Shown here: positions 1 through 6,142 of the stretch, in pieces
How the letters are laid out: each line of letters begins with the position of its first letter
Numbering within the stretch: the first letter of the stretch is position 1
Source of the DNA: Blastocatellia bacterium
GTDB lineage: Bacteria; Acidobacteriota; Blastocatellia; Pyrinomonadales; Pyrinomonadaceae
Assembly (NCBI GenBank): GCA_013695495.1
Contig: JACDAK010000073.1
Span: 1-6,809 of the forward strand
Length of the DNA: 6,809 bases
Reading direction: 5' to 3'
The notes under the pieces: model-generated
What the model was told of the DNA's origin: nothing
Database searches by the model: none
Seen by the model: only the letters and a program-made list of their open reading frames with translations
Position numbers and translations under genes: made by a program

Positions 1-1
1 G

Positions 2-301
2 TCATTCACCTCTCGGCAGATGTTCGACGAAGCGTTTGTCGAACTCGGCGCGTTTCATGCGATCATGGATGACGCTCTTGACAGCCTCGGTGCCAACGAA
101 AGGATGACGCACCGCGTTCTAACGAACTTCAAGCGGTTCGAGATCGGCATTCGCAGATTTAATCCGCGGTTGGAATTGATCCGGCGGGAATTTCCGGGAT
201 CGCACGAATATTACGTTCGCTCTCTTATAGGCCATTTGCGCGACGCGCGCACGCGCGCCACCGAGCCGCTATTTGGCGACACCGTTCTGCCGGACAATTA
301 G
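2..301 (+). CDS. Hypothetical protein, 5'-partial (C-terminal part)
   Basis: The reading frame is open from the left edge to a TAG stop at 299-301, so the N-terminus is probably outside the window. The ATG at 20 has no Shine-Dalgarno sequence before it and need not be the start. The visible part (about 99 residues) is rich in Arg, Phe and Leu, looks helical, and has no recognisable catalytic motif or membrane segment. A central stretch (about residues 50-70 counted from the edge) contains an RRFNP motif and alternating charged and hydrophobic residues, like a helical bundle. It ends 4 bases before the next gene, so the two are probably co-transcribed. From memory, Blastocatellia genomes often carry similar pairs of small uncharacterised proteins, but I cannot name a family. 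The function is unknown. Confidence 0.6.
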   Translation, partial: SFTSRQMFDEAFVELGAFHAIMDDALDSLGANERMTHRVLTNFKRFEIGIRRFNPRLELIRREFPGSHEYYVRSLIGHLRDARTRATEPLFGDTVLPDN

Positions 302-305
302 ACCT

Positions 306-857
306 ATGAAAAACGAAGCTTCTTTATTCCATATTCGGCGACTGATCTTTTCGGTCGCCGTCGTCTTTGGCGTACTTGTTTTATTCGCAGGAACGTCGGA
401 CGCACAGCGTCGCGATTACATGACGGATGACGAGATCGAACTAGTGCGTGAGAACCAGGTCCTAGATGCGCGGGTAACTGTTTTGGTAAGAATGATAGAC
501 CGCCGCTTTACCGCTCTTGGCATTAATGTAGGCGGGTCAAAGCCGCGGTCTAGCGAGGTGTGGGGCCCGGAACCCACCGGCACCCGTCTTGAGCTTTTTA
601 CCGACGTTCGAAAGCTTCTCGAAAAAGCGATAGACGACATCGACGGCATTGCCGAACGCGGCCACGGCCCCTACGTACCGGAAAAGAACCGCGATCGCAT
701 CGTTCCGAAGGCTATGGACGAACTGACCAAAGCCGCGCGCCGATATCAACCGGCGCTGCAGACAGCACTGAAAGCATCCTCTGATGAAAAAGAACTTGGC
801 GCTATAGCGGGCGCCATCGCATTCTGCGAAATGATCCTCGAATCTACAAAGAAATAA
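306..857 (+). CDS. Secreted hypothetical protein with signal peptide
   Basis: This is a 183-residue protein of unknown function that is probably exported. The ATG at 306 is preferred over an in-frame TTG at 273 because it gives a classical signal peptide: a basic start (Lys2, Arg12, Arg13), a hydrophobic core at about residues 14-29 (LIFSVAVVFGVLVLFAG), and a likely cleavage site after Ser-Asp-Ala at about residue 34. The mature part is predicted helical and charged. It has a segment with the pattern VLVRMIDRRF, then a WGPEPTGTR motif, then two helix-like stretches up to the C-terminus. No lipobox is seen, so it should be a soluble periplasmic protein. No Shine-Dalgarno sequence precedes it, and the 4-base gap to the upstream gene suggests translational coupling. 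The domain family is not recognised. Confidence 0.75.
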   Translation: MKNEASLFHIRRLIFSVAVVFGVLVLFAGTSDAQRRDYMTDDEIELVRENQVLDARVTVLVRMIDRRFTALGINVGGSKPRSSEVWGPEPTGTRLELFTDVRKLLEKAIDDIDGIAERGHGPYVPEKNRDRIVPKAMDELTKAARRYQPALQTALKASSDEKELGAIAGAIAFCEMILESTKK

Positions 858-865
858 CTCTCCTT

Positions 866-941
866 ATATAAGAAGTAAGCTGGTTTTTTGAGCTACGGAG
901 TTGAGCGCCGTTGCGCGATAAACTACATTACTTCTTTATAT
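866..941 (+). promoter_or_regulatory. Inverted repeat / structured leader before gcvT
   Basis: The 82-base gap between the secreted protein and gcvT holds an inverted repeat. AAGAAGTAA at 870-878 is the exact reverse complement of TTACTTCTT at 928-936. With a one-base bulge the pairing extends through ATATA at 866-870, so the right arm reaches the first bases of the gcvT ATG at 940. Between the arms lie two small possible stems: AGCT at 878-881 with 891-894, and GCGC at 905-908 with 913-916. As RNA this could form a junction that hides the start codon; as DNA it could be an operator. I see no glycine riboswitch consensus, and the leader is too short for the usual tandem form. The function is inferred only. 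Confidence 0.35.
901..929 (+). promoter_or_regulatory. Weak candidate sigma70-type promoter for gcvT
   Basis: TTGAGC at 901-906 matches 4 of 6 bases of the -35 consensus. TACATT at 924-929 matches 4 of 6 of the -10 consensus, with a 17-base spacer. Transcription would then begin at or just before the gcvT ATG, giving a leaderless or nearly leaderless message, which would fit the lack of a Shine-Dalgarno sequence. If this is the real promoter, the inverted repeat around it acts as DNA rather than RNA. The match is modest and could be chance. Confidence 0.22.
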
Positions 942-2055
942 GTCCAAAACTAACTTGAAGAAGACCCCGCTGAACCATGTTCATCGGGAGCTTGGCGGCA
1001 AAATGGTCGACTTTGGCGGCTGGGATATGCCCGTGCAGTACCCGGCCGGCGTGATCGAAGAACATTTGGCGACGCGGACGCGGGCCGGGCTTTTCGACGT
1101 TTCTCATATGGGCGAGATCTTCGTCGAGGGGACGGACGCGATCCGGTTCGTCAACCGGCTTACGACCAATGACGTTTCTAAACTTGAGAACGGACAGGCT
1201 CACTACTCCGTGTTTACAAATAAACAAGGCGGGGCAGTCGACGACCTCCTCGTTTACCGAATTGGCCCCGGTAAACTCTTGTTGGTGGTAAATGCAGGAA
1301 CGACCGATAAGGATTGGGAGTGGATTCAATCGCACGTGGACGAGGATGAAGACGTCACCATCCGCAATGCATCTGACGAGTATTGCCAGATCGCGATTCA
1401 AGGCCCTGCGGCCCAGTCGATTTTGCAAACAATGACCGAGACCGATCTTTCCCAGATCAAATATTATTGGTTCACCTTTGGCGAGGTTGCGGGCGTCGAT
1501 GCCATAATCTCGCGCACGGGCTACACGGGCGAAGACGGCTTTGAAGTTTACGCCGCATCGGAACATGCCGAGGCGCTTTGGAGGCAGATGACGGAAGCCG
1601 GCGCAGATCACGGCATACTTCCCTGCGGTCTTGCCGCAAGGAACACGCTACGACTAGAAGCCGGGATGTCGCTATATGGCCACGAACTCAGCGATGATAT
1701 CACGCCGCTCGAGGCCAATCTGGGTTGGATCACGAAATTTGACCAGGAAGAGTTCATCGGCCGCGAGGCTCTTTCCGATCTCAAAGCCGCCGGTCTTAAG
1801 CGTAAACTCGTAGGGTTTGAGATGCGTGAGCCGGGCATCGCACGTGACGGGTTCGAGGTCGAGGTCGACGGAAAGCAAGCTGGATACGTAACGTCCGGCT
1901 CGCCCGCTCCGTTTCTGAAGAAAAATATCGGACTCGCATTCGTTCCGCCCGAATTTGCAAAACTTGGGCAGGAACTTAAAATCAATATACGAGGAAAACT
2001 AGTATCTGCGATGGTCGTTCCGACCCCTTTTTACAAACGTGAAAGATCCATTTGA
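940..2055 (+). CDS. gcvT: Glycine cleavage system T-protein (aminomethyltransferase)
   Basis: GcvT moves the methylene group from the aminomethyl-lipoyl arm of GcvH to tetrahydrofolate, giving 5,10-methylene-THF and ammonia in the cytoplasm. At 371 residues it has the usual length. It begins with the family pattern FGGWDMPVQYPAGVIEEH, followed by LFDVSHMGE at residues 51-59. The Asp pair at 101-102 (GGAVDDLLVY) matches the catalytic Asp101 region of studied T-proteins, which separates it from folate-binding paralogues of the YgfZ type. Further family motifs are SRTGYTGEDGFE (191-202) and LRLEAGMSLYGHEL (about 237-250), and the protein ends with the typical VPTPFYKR. The ATG at 940 is chosen because the N-terminus aligns with the family, although no ribosome binding site is visible. 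It is the first gene of the gcv cluster, 46 bases before gcvH. Confidence 0.97.
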   Translation: MSKTNLKKTPLNHVHRELGGKMVDFGGWDMPVQYPAGVIEEHLATRTRAGLFDVSHMGEIFVEGTDAIRFVNRLTTNDVSKLENGQAHYSVFTNKQGGAVDDLLVYRIGPGKLLLVVNAGTTDKDWEWIQSHVDEDEDVTIRNASDEYCQIAIQGPAAQSILQTMTETDLSQIKYYWFTFGEVAGVDAIISRTGYTGEDGFEVYAASEHAEALWRQMTEAGADHGILPCGLAARNTLRLEAGMSLYGHELSDDITPLEANLGWITKFDQEEFIGREALSDLKAAGLKRKLVGFEMREPGIARDGFEVEVDGKQAGYVTSGSPAPFLKKNIGLAFVPPEFAKLGQELKINIRGKLVSAMVVPTPFYKRERSI

Positions 2056-2101
2056 TCGATATTAGCGAATAAGATCAAAGCGAAGCTAGAGAACAAAATA
2101 T

Positions 2102-2491
2102 ATGTCACAAATTCCTGAGAATGTACGTTACAGCAAAGACCACGAGTGGGTCTCGGTCGAAGGCGACACCGCTACCATCGGCATTACGGATTACGCACAG
2201 TCATCGCTTGGGGATGTTGTCTATATCGACTTCCCGCGAGTAGGCGACAAGGTTGCGGCGCACGAAGCGTTCGGCTCGGTCGAATCGGTCAAGGCCGTAT
2301 CGGAGATCTTTACCCCCATCGCGGGCGAAGTGACGGAGGTCAATGAGGGGCTGAATGATACCCCCGAATCAGTGAACTCCGACCCGTACGCCGAAGGATG
2401 GATGGTGAAGATCAAAATGGATAACCCGGGCGAAGCGGACGGGCTTCTCTCGGCCGTAGAATACGAAGAATTTCTTTCGGCAAATGTCTGA
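2102..2491 (+). CDS. gcvH: Glycine cleavage system H-protein (lipoyl carrier)
   Basis: GcvH is the mobile carrier of the complex. Its lipoyl-lysine accepts the aminomethyl group from P-protein, presents it to T-protein, and is reoxidised by L-protein. The 129-residue length is typical. The N-terminus has YSKDHEWVSVEGDTATIGIT (residues 10-29), a hallmark of the family. The lipoylation site is Lys64 in GSVESVKAVSEIF, at the expected hairpin turn. The C-terminal part (NSDPYAEGWMVKIK) is also canonical. The protein lies 46 bases after gcvT; only a weak AGAG at 2088-2091 could serve as a ribosome binding site. No lipoate synthase or ligase is in the window, so lipoylation must come from elsewhere. 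Confidence 0.97.
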   Translation: MSQIPENVRYSKDHEWVSVEGDTATIGITDYAQSSLGDVVYIDFPRVGDKVAAHEAFGSVESVKAVSEIFTPIAGEVTEVNEGLNDTPESVNSDPYAEGWMVKIKMDNPGEADGLLSAVEYEEFLSANV

Positions 2492-2496
2492 ACAAG

Positions 2497-2519
2497 GCCC
2501 CGCTGAGGGGCATTTTCTT
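2497..2519 (+). terminator. Intra-operon GC hairpin with T-run (attenuator-like)
   Basis: Just after the gcvH stop, GCCCC at 2497-2501 pairs with GGGGC at 2507-2511 around a five-base loop, followed by ATTTTCTT. This has the form of a short rho-independent terminator, although the 5-bp stem is small. It lies inside the gcv cluster, with gcvPA starting 6 bases after the T-run, so it is more likely a partial terminator or RNA-stabilising element that tunes gcvTH against gcvP. The 3' arm (GAGGGG, 2505-2510) is also the only purine-rich, Shine-Dalgarno-like sequence before gcvPA, at a rather long spacing of 14 bases. Confidence 0.4.
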
Positions 2520-2524
2520 AAATA

Positions 2525-3862
2525 ATGCGTTATATACCAAATTCTCCGGAAGAAAGGCAGGAAATGCTTGCCTCGATCGGGCTTTCCAGCGAACAGGAAC
2601 TTTTTCGTTCCATCCCGGAAGATGTCCGTCTTGGCCGCGAGCTGAACATCACTGATCCGCTAGCTGAACCCGAGGTGATCGCCGCGATGGAGGAGATGGC
2701 CGCAAAAAACACTGCGGCAACGAAGCCTTCATTTCTCGGTGCGGGCGTTTACTCGCACTATTCACCGACCATCGTTGATCACCTCATACAGCGTTCCGAA
2801 TTCTTTACATCGTACACGCCGTACCAGCCTGAGATATCACAGGGGACGCTGCAGTACATCTTTGAATTCCAAACGTTGATCTGCCAGCTCACAGGAATGG
2901 AGGTCGCGAACGCCTCGATGTATGACGGTTCGACCGCCATGGCCGAAGCCTACGTCATGGCTCAGCGCGTCACCCGACGCGACAGGATCGTGGTTGCGCG
3001 ATCGGTCCATCCAGAATACCGCGAGGTTGCACGGACCTATACGCAGCACGGCGACGCGAAGATAGTAGAAGTCGACTTCGACGAGAAGACCGGAGCTCTG
3101 AGCGACACCTCAACACTGGATGACCAGACGGCGGCTCTCGTCGTCCAATCGCCCAACTTTTTCGGATGTATCGAGGATCTCAAATCACTCGCAGAAGCTG
3201 CTCATGCAGTCGGCGCGTTGTTTGTTGTAGTCGTGACCGAAGCGATCTCGATGGGGCTTTTGAAGTCCCCCGGTTCGTGCGGGGCAGACATCGTCGTCGG
3301 CGAGGGCCAATCGTTCGGGATCCCCATGAGCTTCGGCGGGCCGCACGTCGGCATCTTCGCAACGCAGAACAAGTTCGTGAGGCAAATGCCCGGACGGCTT
3401 TGCGGCGTGGCTTACGACAAGAACGGCAACCGCGGCTTTACACTGACACTTTCCACCCGCGAACAGCACATTCGCCGTGAAAAGGCGACGTCGAACATCT
3501 GCACGAATCAGGGCCTGATCGCACTCGCCGCAACCATCTATATGGAAGCGATGGGAAAGAAAGGCCTGAAAGAGGTAGCAGAACAAAATGCGCAAAAAGC
3601 CGCGTACGCAAAACGAAAGATCTCAGCGAGCGTTGGCTACTCGATCCCGTTCTCGGCTCCGACATTCAACGAGTTCGTTGTACGGGGCTCTGGGTCTGCG
3701 GTCGAAACGCTCGAGAAACTTCGCGGCAATGGCATCATCGGCGGACTTGCCTTGTCGAAGTATTACATCGACCGACCCGACGAGTTCCTCGTATGCGTGA
3801 CGGAGACTGCGTCTAGATCGAATATCGACAAATTCGTCGATTCGTTGAACTGCGATCGATGA
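2525..3862 (+). CDS. gcvPA: Glycine dehydrogenase (decarboxylating) subunit 1, P-protein alpha
   Basis: This is the N-terminal half of a split glycine decarboxylase. It forms an alpha2beta2 enzyme with GcvPB, which carries the PLP. The 445-residue length is standard for GcvPA. Visible family motifs are YTPYQPEISQG (residues 97-107), MYDGSTAMAEA, GEGQSFGIPMSFGGPHVG (about 259-276), and the strongly conserved REQHIRREKATSNICTNQ (312-329). There is no PLP lysine motif in this half, as expected. The C-terminus (LVCVTETASRSNIDKFV) is canonical, so the gene is intact. The ATG at 2525 aligns with the family start; the nearest purine-rich sequence is within the hairpin upstream. Its stop codon overlaps the ATG of the next small gene as ATGA. 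Its partner gcvPB is not adjacent: two small genes lie between them. Confidence 0.97.
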   Translation: MRYIPNSPEERQEMLASIGLSSEQELFRSIPEDVRLGRELNITDPLAEPEVIAAMEEMAAKNTAATKPSFLGAGVYSHYSPTIVDHLIQRSEFFTSYTPYQPEISQGTLQYIFEFQTLICQLTGMEVANASMYDGSTAMAEAYVMAQRVTRRDRIVVARSVHPEYREVARTYTQHGDAKIVEVDFDEKTGALSDTSTLDDQTAALVVQSPNFFGCIEDLKSLAEAAHAVGALFVVVVTEAISMGLLKSPGSCGADIVVGEGQSFGIPMSFGGPHVGIFATQNKFVRQMPGRLCGVAYDKNGNRGFTLTLSTREQHIRREKATSNICTNQGLIALAATIYMEAMGKKGLKEVAEQNAQKAAYAKRKISASVGYSIPFSAPTFNEFVVRGSGSAVETLEKLRGNGIIGGLALSKYYIDRPDEFLVCVTETASRSNIDKFVDSLNCDR

Positions 3863-4008
3863 GATATCTGTACAATTACGGTGAATTCCTCCTCTGTATC
3901 GGGCCGCTGTTTCTGATCATTTGGATAATTGGACTGGCTCTTCTCTGGAACAGCCTTCCCTCGCGAGTTAAGAAAAAGGATTCGTCGGACGAAGATAAAG
4001 ATGGGTGA
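3859..4008 (+). CDS. Small single-pass membrane protein (49 aa), unrecognised
   Basis: This short reading frame is easily overlooked. The ATG at 3859 overlaps the gcvPA stop (ATGA), and its TGA at 4006-4008 lies 8 bases inside the thioesterase gene that starts at 4001, a layout typical of translationally coupled genes. The 49-residue product has a short N-terminus (MRYLYNYGE), one strongly hydrophobic segment at about residues 10-30 (LLCIGPLFLIIWIIGLALLW), and a charged tail with R36, K38-K40 and then mixed Asp, Glu and Lys. By the positive-inside rule the tail should be cytoplasmic and the N-terminus outside. There is no signal cleavage site or lipobox. The family is not recognised and the function is unknown. 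It could be a membrane anchor or regulator for neighbouring enzymes, but that is inference. The alternative, that it is a chance frame, is weakened by the overlaps at both ends and the clean membrane segment. Confidence 0.6.
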   Translation: MRYLYNYGEFLLCIGPLFLIIWIIGLALLWNSLPSRVKKKDSSDEDKDG

Positions 4009-4456
4009 CGTGTTCAAAAAAACTTTCGAAGCCGGATGGCGGCACGTCGATCCGAACGGCCATGTAGCGAACATGGTTTATCTGGAATATGCCGTTGATA
4101 CCCGTGTTTCGTTCTTCGCGACGCAGGGTTTTCACCCGGATGATTTCAACCGGTACGGGTTTGGTCCGGTCATCAAGAGCGACTTTGTCGAATATTTTAG
4201 CGAAGTAAAGATGCTCGATAAGCTCAAGGTTACAATGGAAAACGGCGGGCACAGTGAAGACGGTTCACGCTTTCGCGTCATCAACAATATTTATAAAGAA
4301 GACGACACGCACGCTGTCCGCATAACAAGCATCGGCGGATGGCTGCACCTGGAAGAGCGGAAGCTCATCGAACCGCCGGAGCAGATGAAGAACGCATGGC
4401 TTGCACTGGAGCGAAGCTCCAACTTCGAAGAACTTCCGTCGAGCATTAAGAAATAG
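4001..4456 (+). CDS. Hotdog-fold acyl-CoA thioesterase (4HBT/YbgC-like)
   Basis: This is a 151-residue protein of the 4-hydroxybenzoyl-CoA thioesterase type, expected to hydrolyse acyl-CoA or other acyl thioesters in the cytoplasm. The N-terminal motif WRHVDPNGHVANMVYLEYA (residues 13-31) is the family signature, with Asp17 as the probable catalytic acid, followed by the helix of the hotdog fold. The rest fits the beta-sheet pattern (FVEYFSEVKMLDKLKVTM, then FRVINNIYKED). The ATG at 4001 is chosen rather than an upstream TTG at 3929, because the extra 24 residues would be arginine-rich, unlike the family, and would lie over the small membrane-protein gene. The substrate cannot be read from the sequence. 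It overlaps the membrane-protein gene by 8 bases and ends 2 bases before gcvPB, so it belongs to the gcv operon, where such an enzyme is not a standard member. Confidence 0.85.
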   Translation: MGDVFKKTFEAGWRHVDPNGHVANMVYLEYAVDTRVSFFATQGFHPDDFNRYGFGPVIKSDFVEYFSEVKMLDKLKVTMENGGHSEDGSRFRVINNIYKEDDTHAVRITSIGGWLHLEERKLIEPPEQMKNAWLALERSSNFEELPSSIKK

Positions 4457-4458
4457 GT

Positions 4459-5985
4459 ATGAGTATCAAAAAGGTTACGCAACATCCGTCGCAGAACGAA
4501 GGACTGATTTTTGAGCGGTCGCAGACGGGCCGCGTTGGATATAGGTTGCCCCGGCTGGACGTGGACGAGACGCCGATCGACGAGATCGTGCCGGCCGAAC
4601 TTCGCCGCGACGACGAACTCGAAGGCGTGCCCGAAGTATCTGAGGTGGACGTGATCCGCCATTTTACCCGTATATCTACCTGGAATTATTCGATCGATCT
4701 CGGCATGTATCCGCTTGGGTCGTGCACAATGAAATACAACTCGCGGCTCAACGAAAAGGTCGCGCGCATCGGCGGGTTCACCGGTCTCCACCCCCTCGCA
4801 CCTGAGGAAGAGTCGCAGGGAGCTCTGGAATTGATGTACCGCCTCCAAGAAGATCTGGCGGATATCACCGGACTTCCAGGCGTTTCGCTTCAGCCAGCCG
4901 CGGGCGCGCAAGGCGAAATGACGGGTGTGATGCTCATCCGCGCTTTCCTCGACCAACGCGATGGCGAAGCTTCGCGTGACCGGCGCGTAATGCTCATCCC
5001 CGACTCGGCTCATGGTACAAACCCGGCGTCAGCCGCACTCGCAGGTTTTACCGTTAAGACGGTCCGCTCCAACAGCAAAGGCCTGACCGATATGGACCAC
5101 CTTCGCGAGTTGTGTGATCAAGGCGGCGTCGCGGGGCTTATGCTTACCAATCCGAACACCGTCGGCATATTCGAAACGAACATCCGCGAGATCTGTGACG
5201 TGATCCACGGGGCCGGCGGTCTTGTGTACATGGACGGCGCAAACATGAACGCATTGGTTGGCGTCGCTCGACCCGGCGACATGGGTGTGGACGTGATCCA
5301 TCTCAATTTGCATAAGACATTCTCAACGCCGCACGGCGGCGGCGGTCCCGGTTGTGGTCCGTGCTGCTGTACTGAAGAACTCGCCGAGTTCCTGCCCGTG
5401 CCGAGAATCGAAAAAGCCGGCGATCGGTACAGACTCAATTACGATCTCCCCAATTCGATCGGCCGCGTCAAGGCGTTCTTCGGCAACTTCGGAATGATGA
5501 TCCGCGCCCTCTCATATATCTACACCCACGGCGCCGACGGTTTGAAAGAAGCGACAGAAACCGCGGTTCTCAACGCCCGATACGTGGCGAACGAACTCAA
5601 AGACACCTTTCACATGCCGTATGAGTCAGACTGCATGCACGAGGCGATCTTTTCCCATAAGCACCAGACGAGAAAAGGCGTTCACACGCTGGACATCGCA
5701 AAACGCCTAATCGATTACGGGTTTCACCCGCCGACAATTTACTTCCCGCTTGTGGTTGAAGGTGCGATGCTGATCGAACCGACTGAGTCCGTCGGCCGAG
5801 CAGATCTCGATGCCTTCGTCGAAGCGATGAAAGACATAGACCGCGAAGCTCAGGAAGATCCGCAATTGGTGATCGATGCACCGCATTCAACACGAATCGG
5901 CCGCCTCGACGAAGCCGCCGCTGCCCGCAAGCCTGTACTCCGATGGCAGCCCGATATGGAAGCGACCGCAAAATCGGCCTCGTAA
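4459..5985 (+). CDS. gcvPB: Glycine dehydrogenase (decarboxylating) subunit 2, P-protein beta
   Basis: This is the PLP-carrying half of the split glycine decarboxylase, which works with GcvPA and GcvH. At 508 residues it is close to the usual length of about 480-500. Family motifs in order are YPLGSCTMKYNSR (84-96), QPAAGAQGEMTG, DSAHGTNPASAA (182-193), NPNTVGIFE (231-239), YMDGANMNAL (257-266), and the PLP site HLNLHKTFSTPHGGGGPG with Lys286 as the Schiff-base lysine. The C-terminal domain contains FHPPTIYFPL and ends with an APHSTRIGRLDEAAAARKPVL region typical of the family. The oddity is the segment right after the glycine loop, residues 299-304, which reads CGPCCC, whereas homologues I recall have small or aliphatic residues there. 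The gene starts 2 bases after the thioesterase stop, with only a weak AGGT before the ATG, so translational coupling is likely. It is the last gene of the cluster. Confidence 0.97.
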   Translation: MSIKKVTQHPSQNEGLIFERSQTGRVGYRLPRLDVDETPIDEIVPAELRRDDELEGVPEVSEVDVIRHFTRISTWNYSIDLGMYPLGSCTMKYNSRLNEKVARIGGFTGLHPLAPEEESQGALELMYRLQEDLADITGLPGVSLQPAAGAQGEMTGVMLIRAFLDQRDGEASRDRRVMLIPDSAHGTNPASAALAGFTVKTVRSNSKGLTDMDHLRELCDQGGVAGLMLTNPNTVGIFETNIREICDVIHGAGGLVYMDGANMNALVGVARPGDMGVDVIHLNLHKTFSTPHGGGGPGCGPCCCTEELAEFLPVPRIEKAGDRYRLNYDLPNSIGRVKAFFGNFGMMIRALSYIYTHGADGLKEATETAVLNARYVANELKDTFHMPYESDCMHEAIFSHKHQTRKGVHTLDIAKRLIDYGFHPPTIYFPLVVEGAMLIEPTESVGRADLDAFVEAMKDIDREAQEDPQLVIDAPHSTRIGRLDEAAAARKPVLRWQPDMEATAKSAS

Positions 5986-6009
5986 AGTCACCAGTGTTTA
6001 AGGAACACC

Positions 6010-6051
6010 GTCCCGGATCGAGGCAATCACAACGTTGCTATCCGGGACTTT
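6010..6051 (+). terminator. Probable rho-independent terminator of the gcv operon
   Basis: GTCCCGGAT at 6010-6018 is the exact reverse complement of ATCCGGGAC at 6040-6048, giving a 9-bp perfect stem 24 bases after the gcvPB stop. An inner stem GCAA/TTGC (6023-6026 with 6035-6038) continues it across a small internal loop. The T-run is short (TTTCT, 6049-6053), which makes it a weak terminator by the usual rule. A smaller hairpin (GTGTT 5994-5998 with AACAC 6004-6008) sits just before it. Confidence 0.5.
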
Positions 6052-6062
6052 CTGCGCATAAT
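6035..6062 (+). promoter_or_regulatory. Candidate promoter for the lgt-like gene
   Basis: TTGCTA at 6035-6040 matches 4 of 6 bases of the -35 consensus, and CATAAT at 6057-6062 matches 5 of 6 of the -10 consensus, with a 16-base spacer. It lies in the AT-rich patch between the gcv terminator and the lgt-like gene and would give a leader of about 75 bases. Its -35 box overlaps the terminator stem. The downstream leader also holds the near-palindrome GGGCTTAAAGCCC (6114-6126). Confidence 0.3.
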
Positions 6063-6142
6063 AATATCCGCATCCGGGTTAAGTGAAAGACGGTAAAGCC
6101 AAAGAAAGTAGAGGGGCTTAAAGCCCGGCAAAGGCGAAATAA

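Noticed and set aside
273..305. Upstream TTG start for the secreted protein
   Set aside because: It overlaps the preceding gene and spoils the clean signal peptide that begins at the ATG at 306.
858..939. Glycine riboswitch before gcvT
   Set aside because: The gap is short and I cannot find the conserved glycine-aptamer core sequences; only a simple inverted repeat is present.
928..1611. Long open frame on the minus strand (227 codons) opposite gcvT
   Set aside because: It lies wholly against a clearly conserved gene and its product has no recognisable motif; it is a shadow of GC-rich codon usage.
3929..4000. Upstream TTG start that would lengthen the thioesterase by 24 residues
   Set aside because: The added arginine-rich residues do not fit the family, and the stretch is better explained as part of the small membrane-protein gene; ATG at 4001 gives the usual length.
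4291..5013. Long open frame on the minus strand (240 codons) opposite the thioesterase and gcvPB
   Set aside because: Both + strand genes are well supported by family motifs; the minus frame spans a gene junction and looks like no known protein.
6012..6080. Repeated TCCGGG/CCCGGA hexamers
   Set aside because: Two are the arms of the terminator stem and the third is isolated; no regular spacing, so not a repeat array.
6114..6126. Near-palindrome GGGCTTAAAGCCC before the lgt-like gene
   Set aside because: It could be an operator or small hairpin, but it is short, single and without further support, so it is not listed as a feature.
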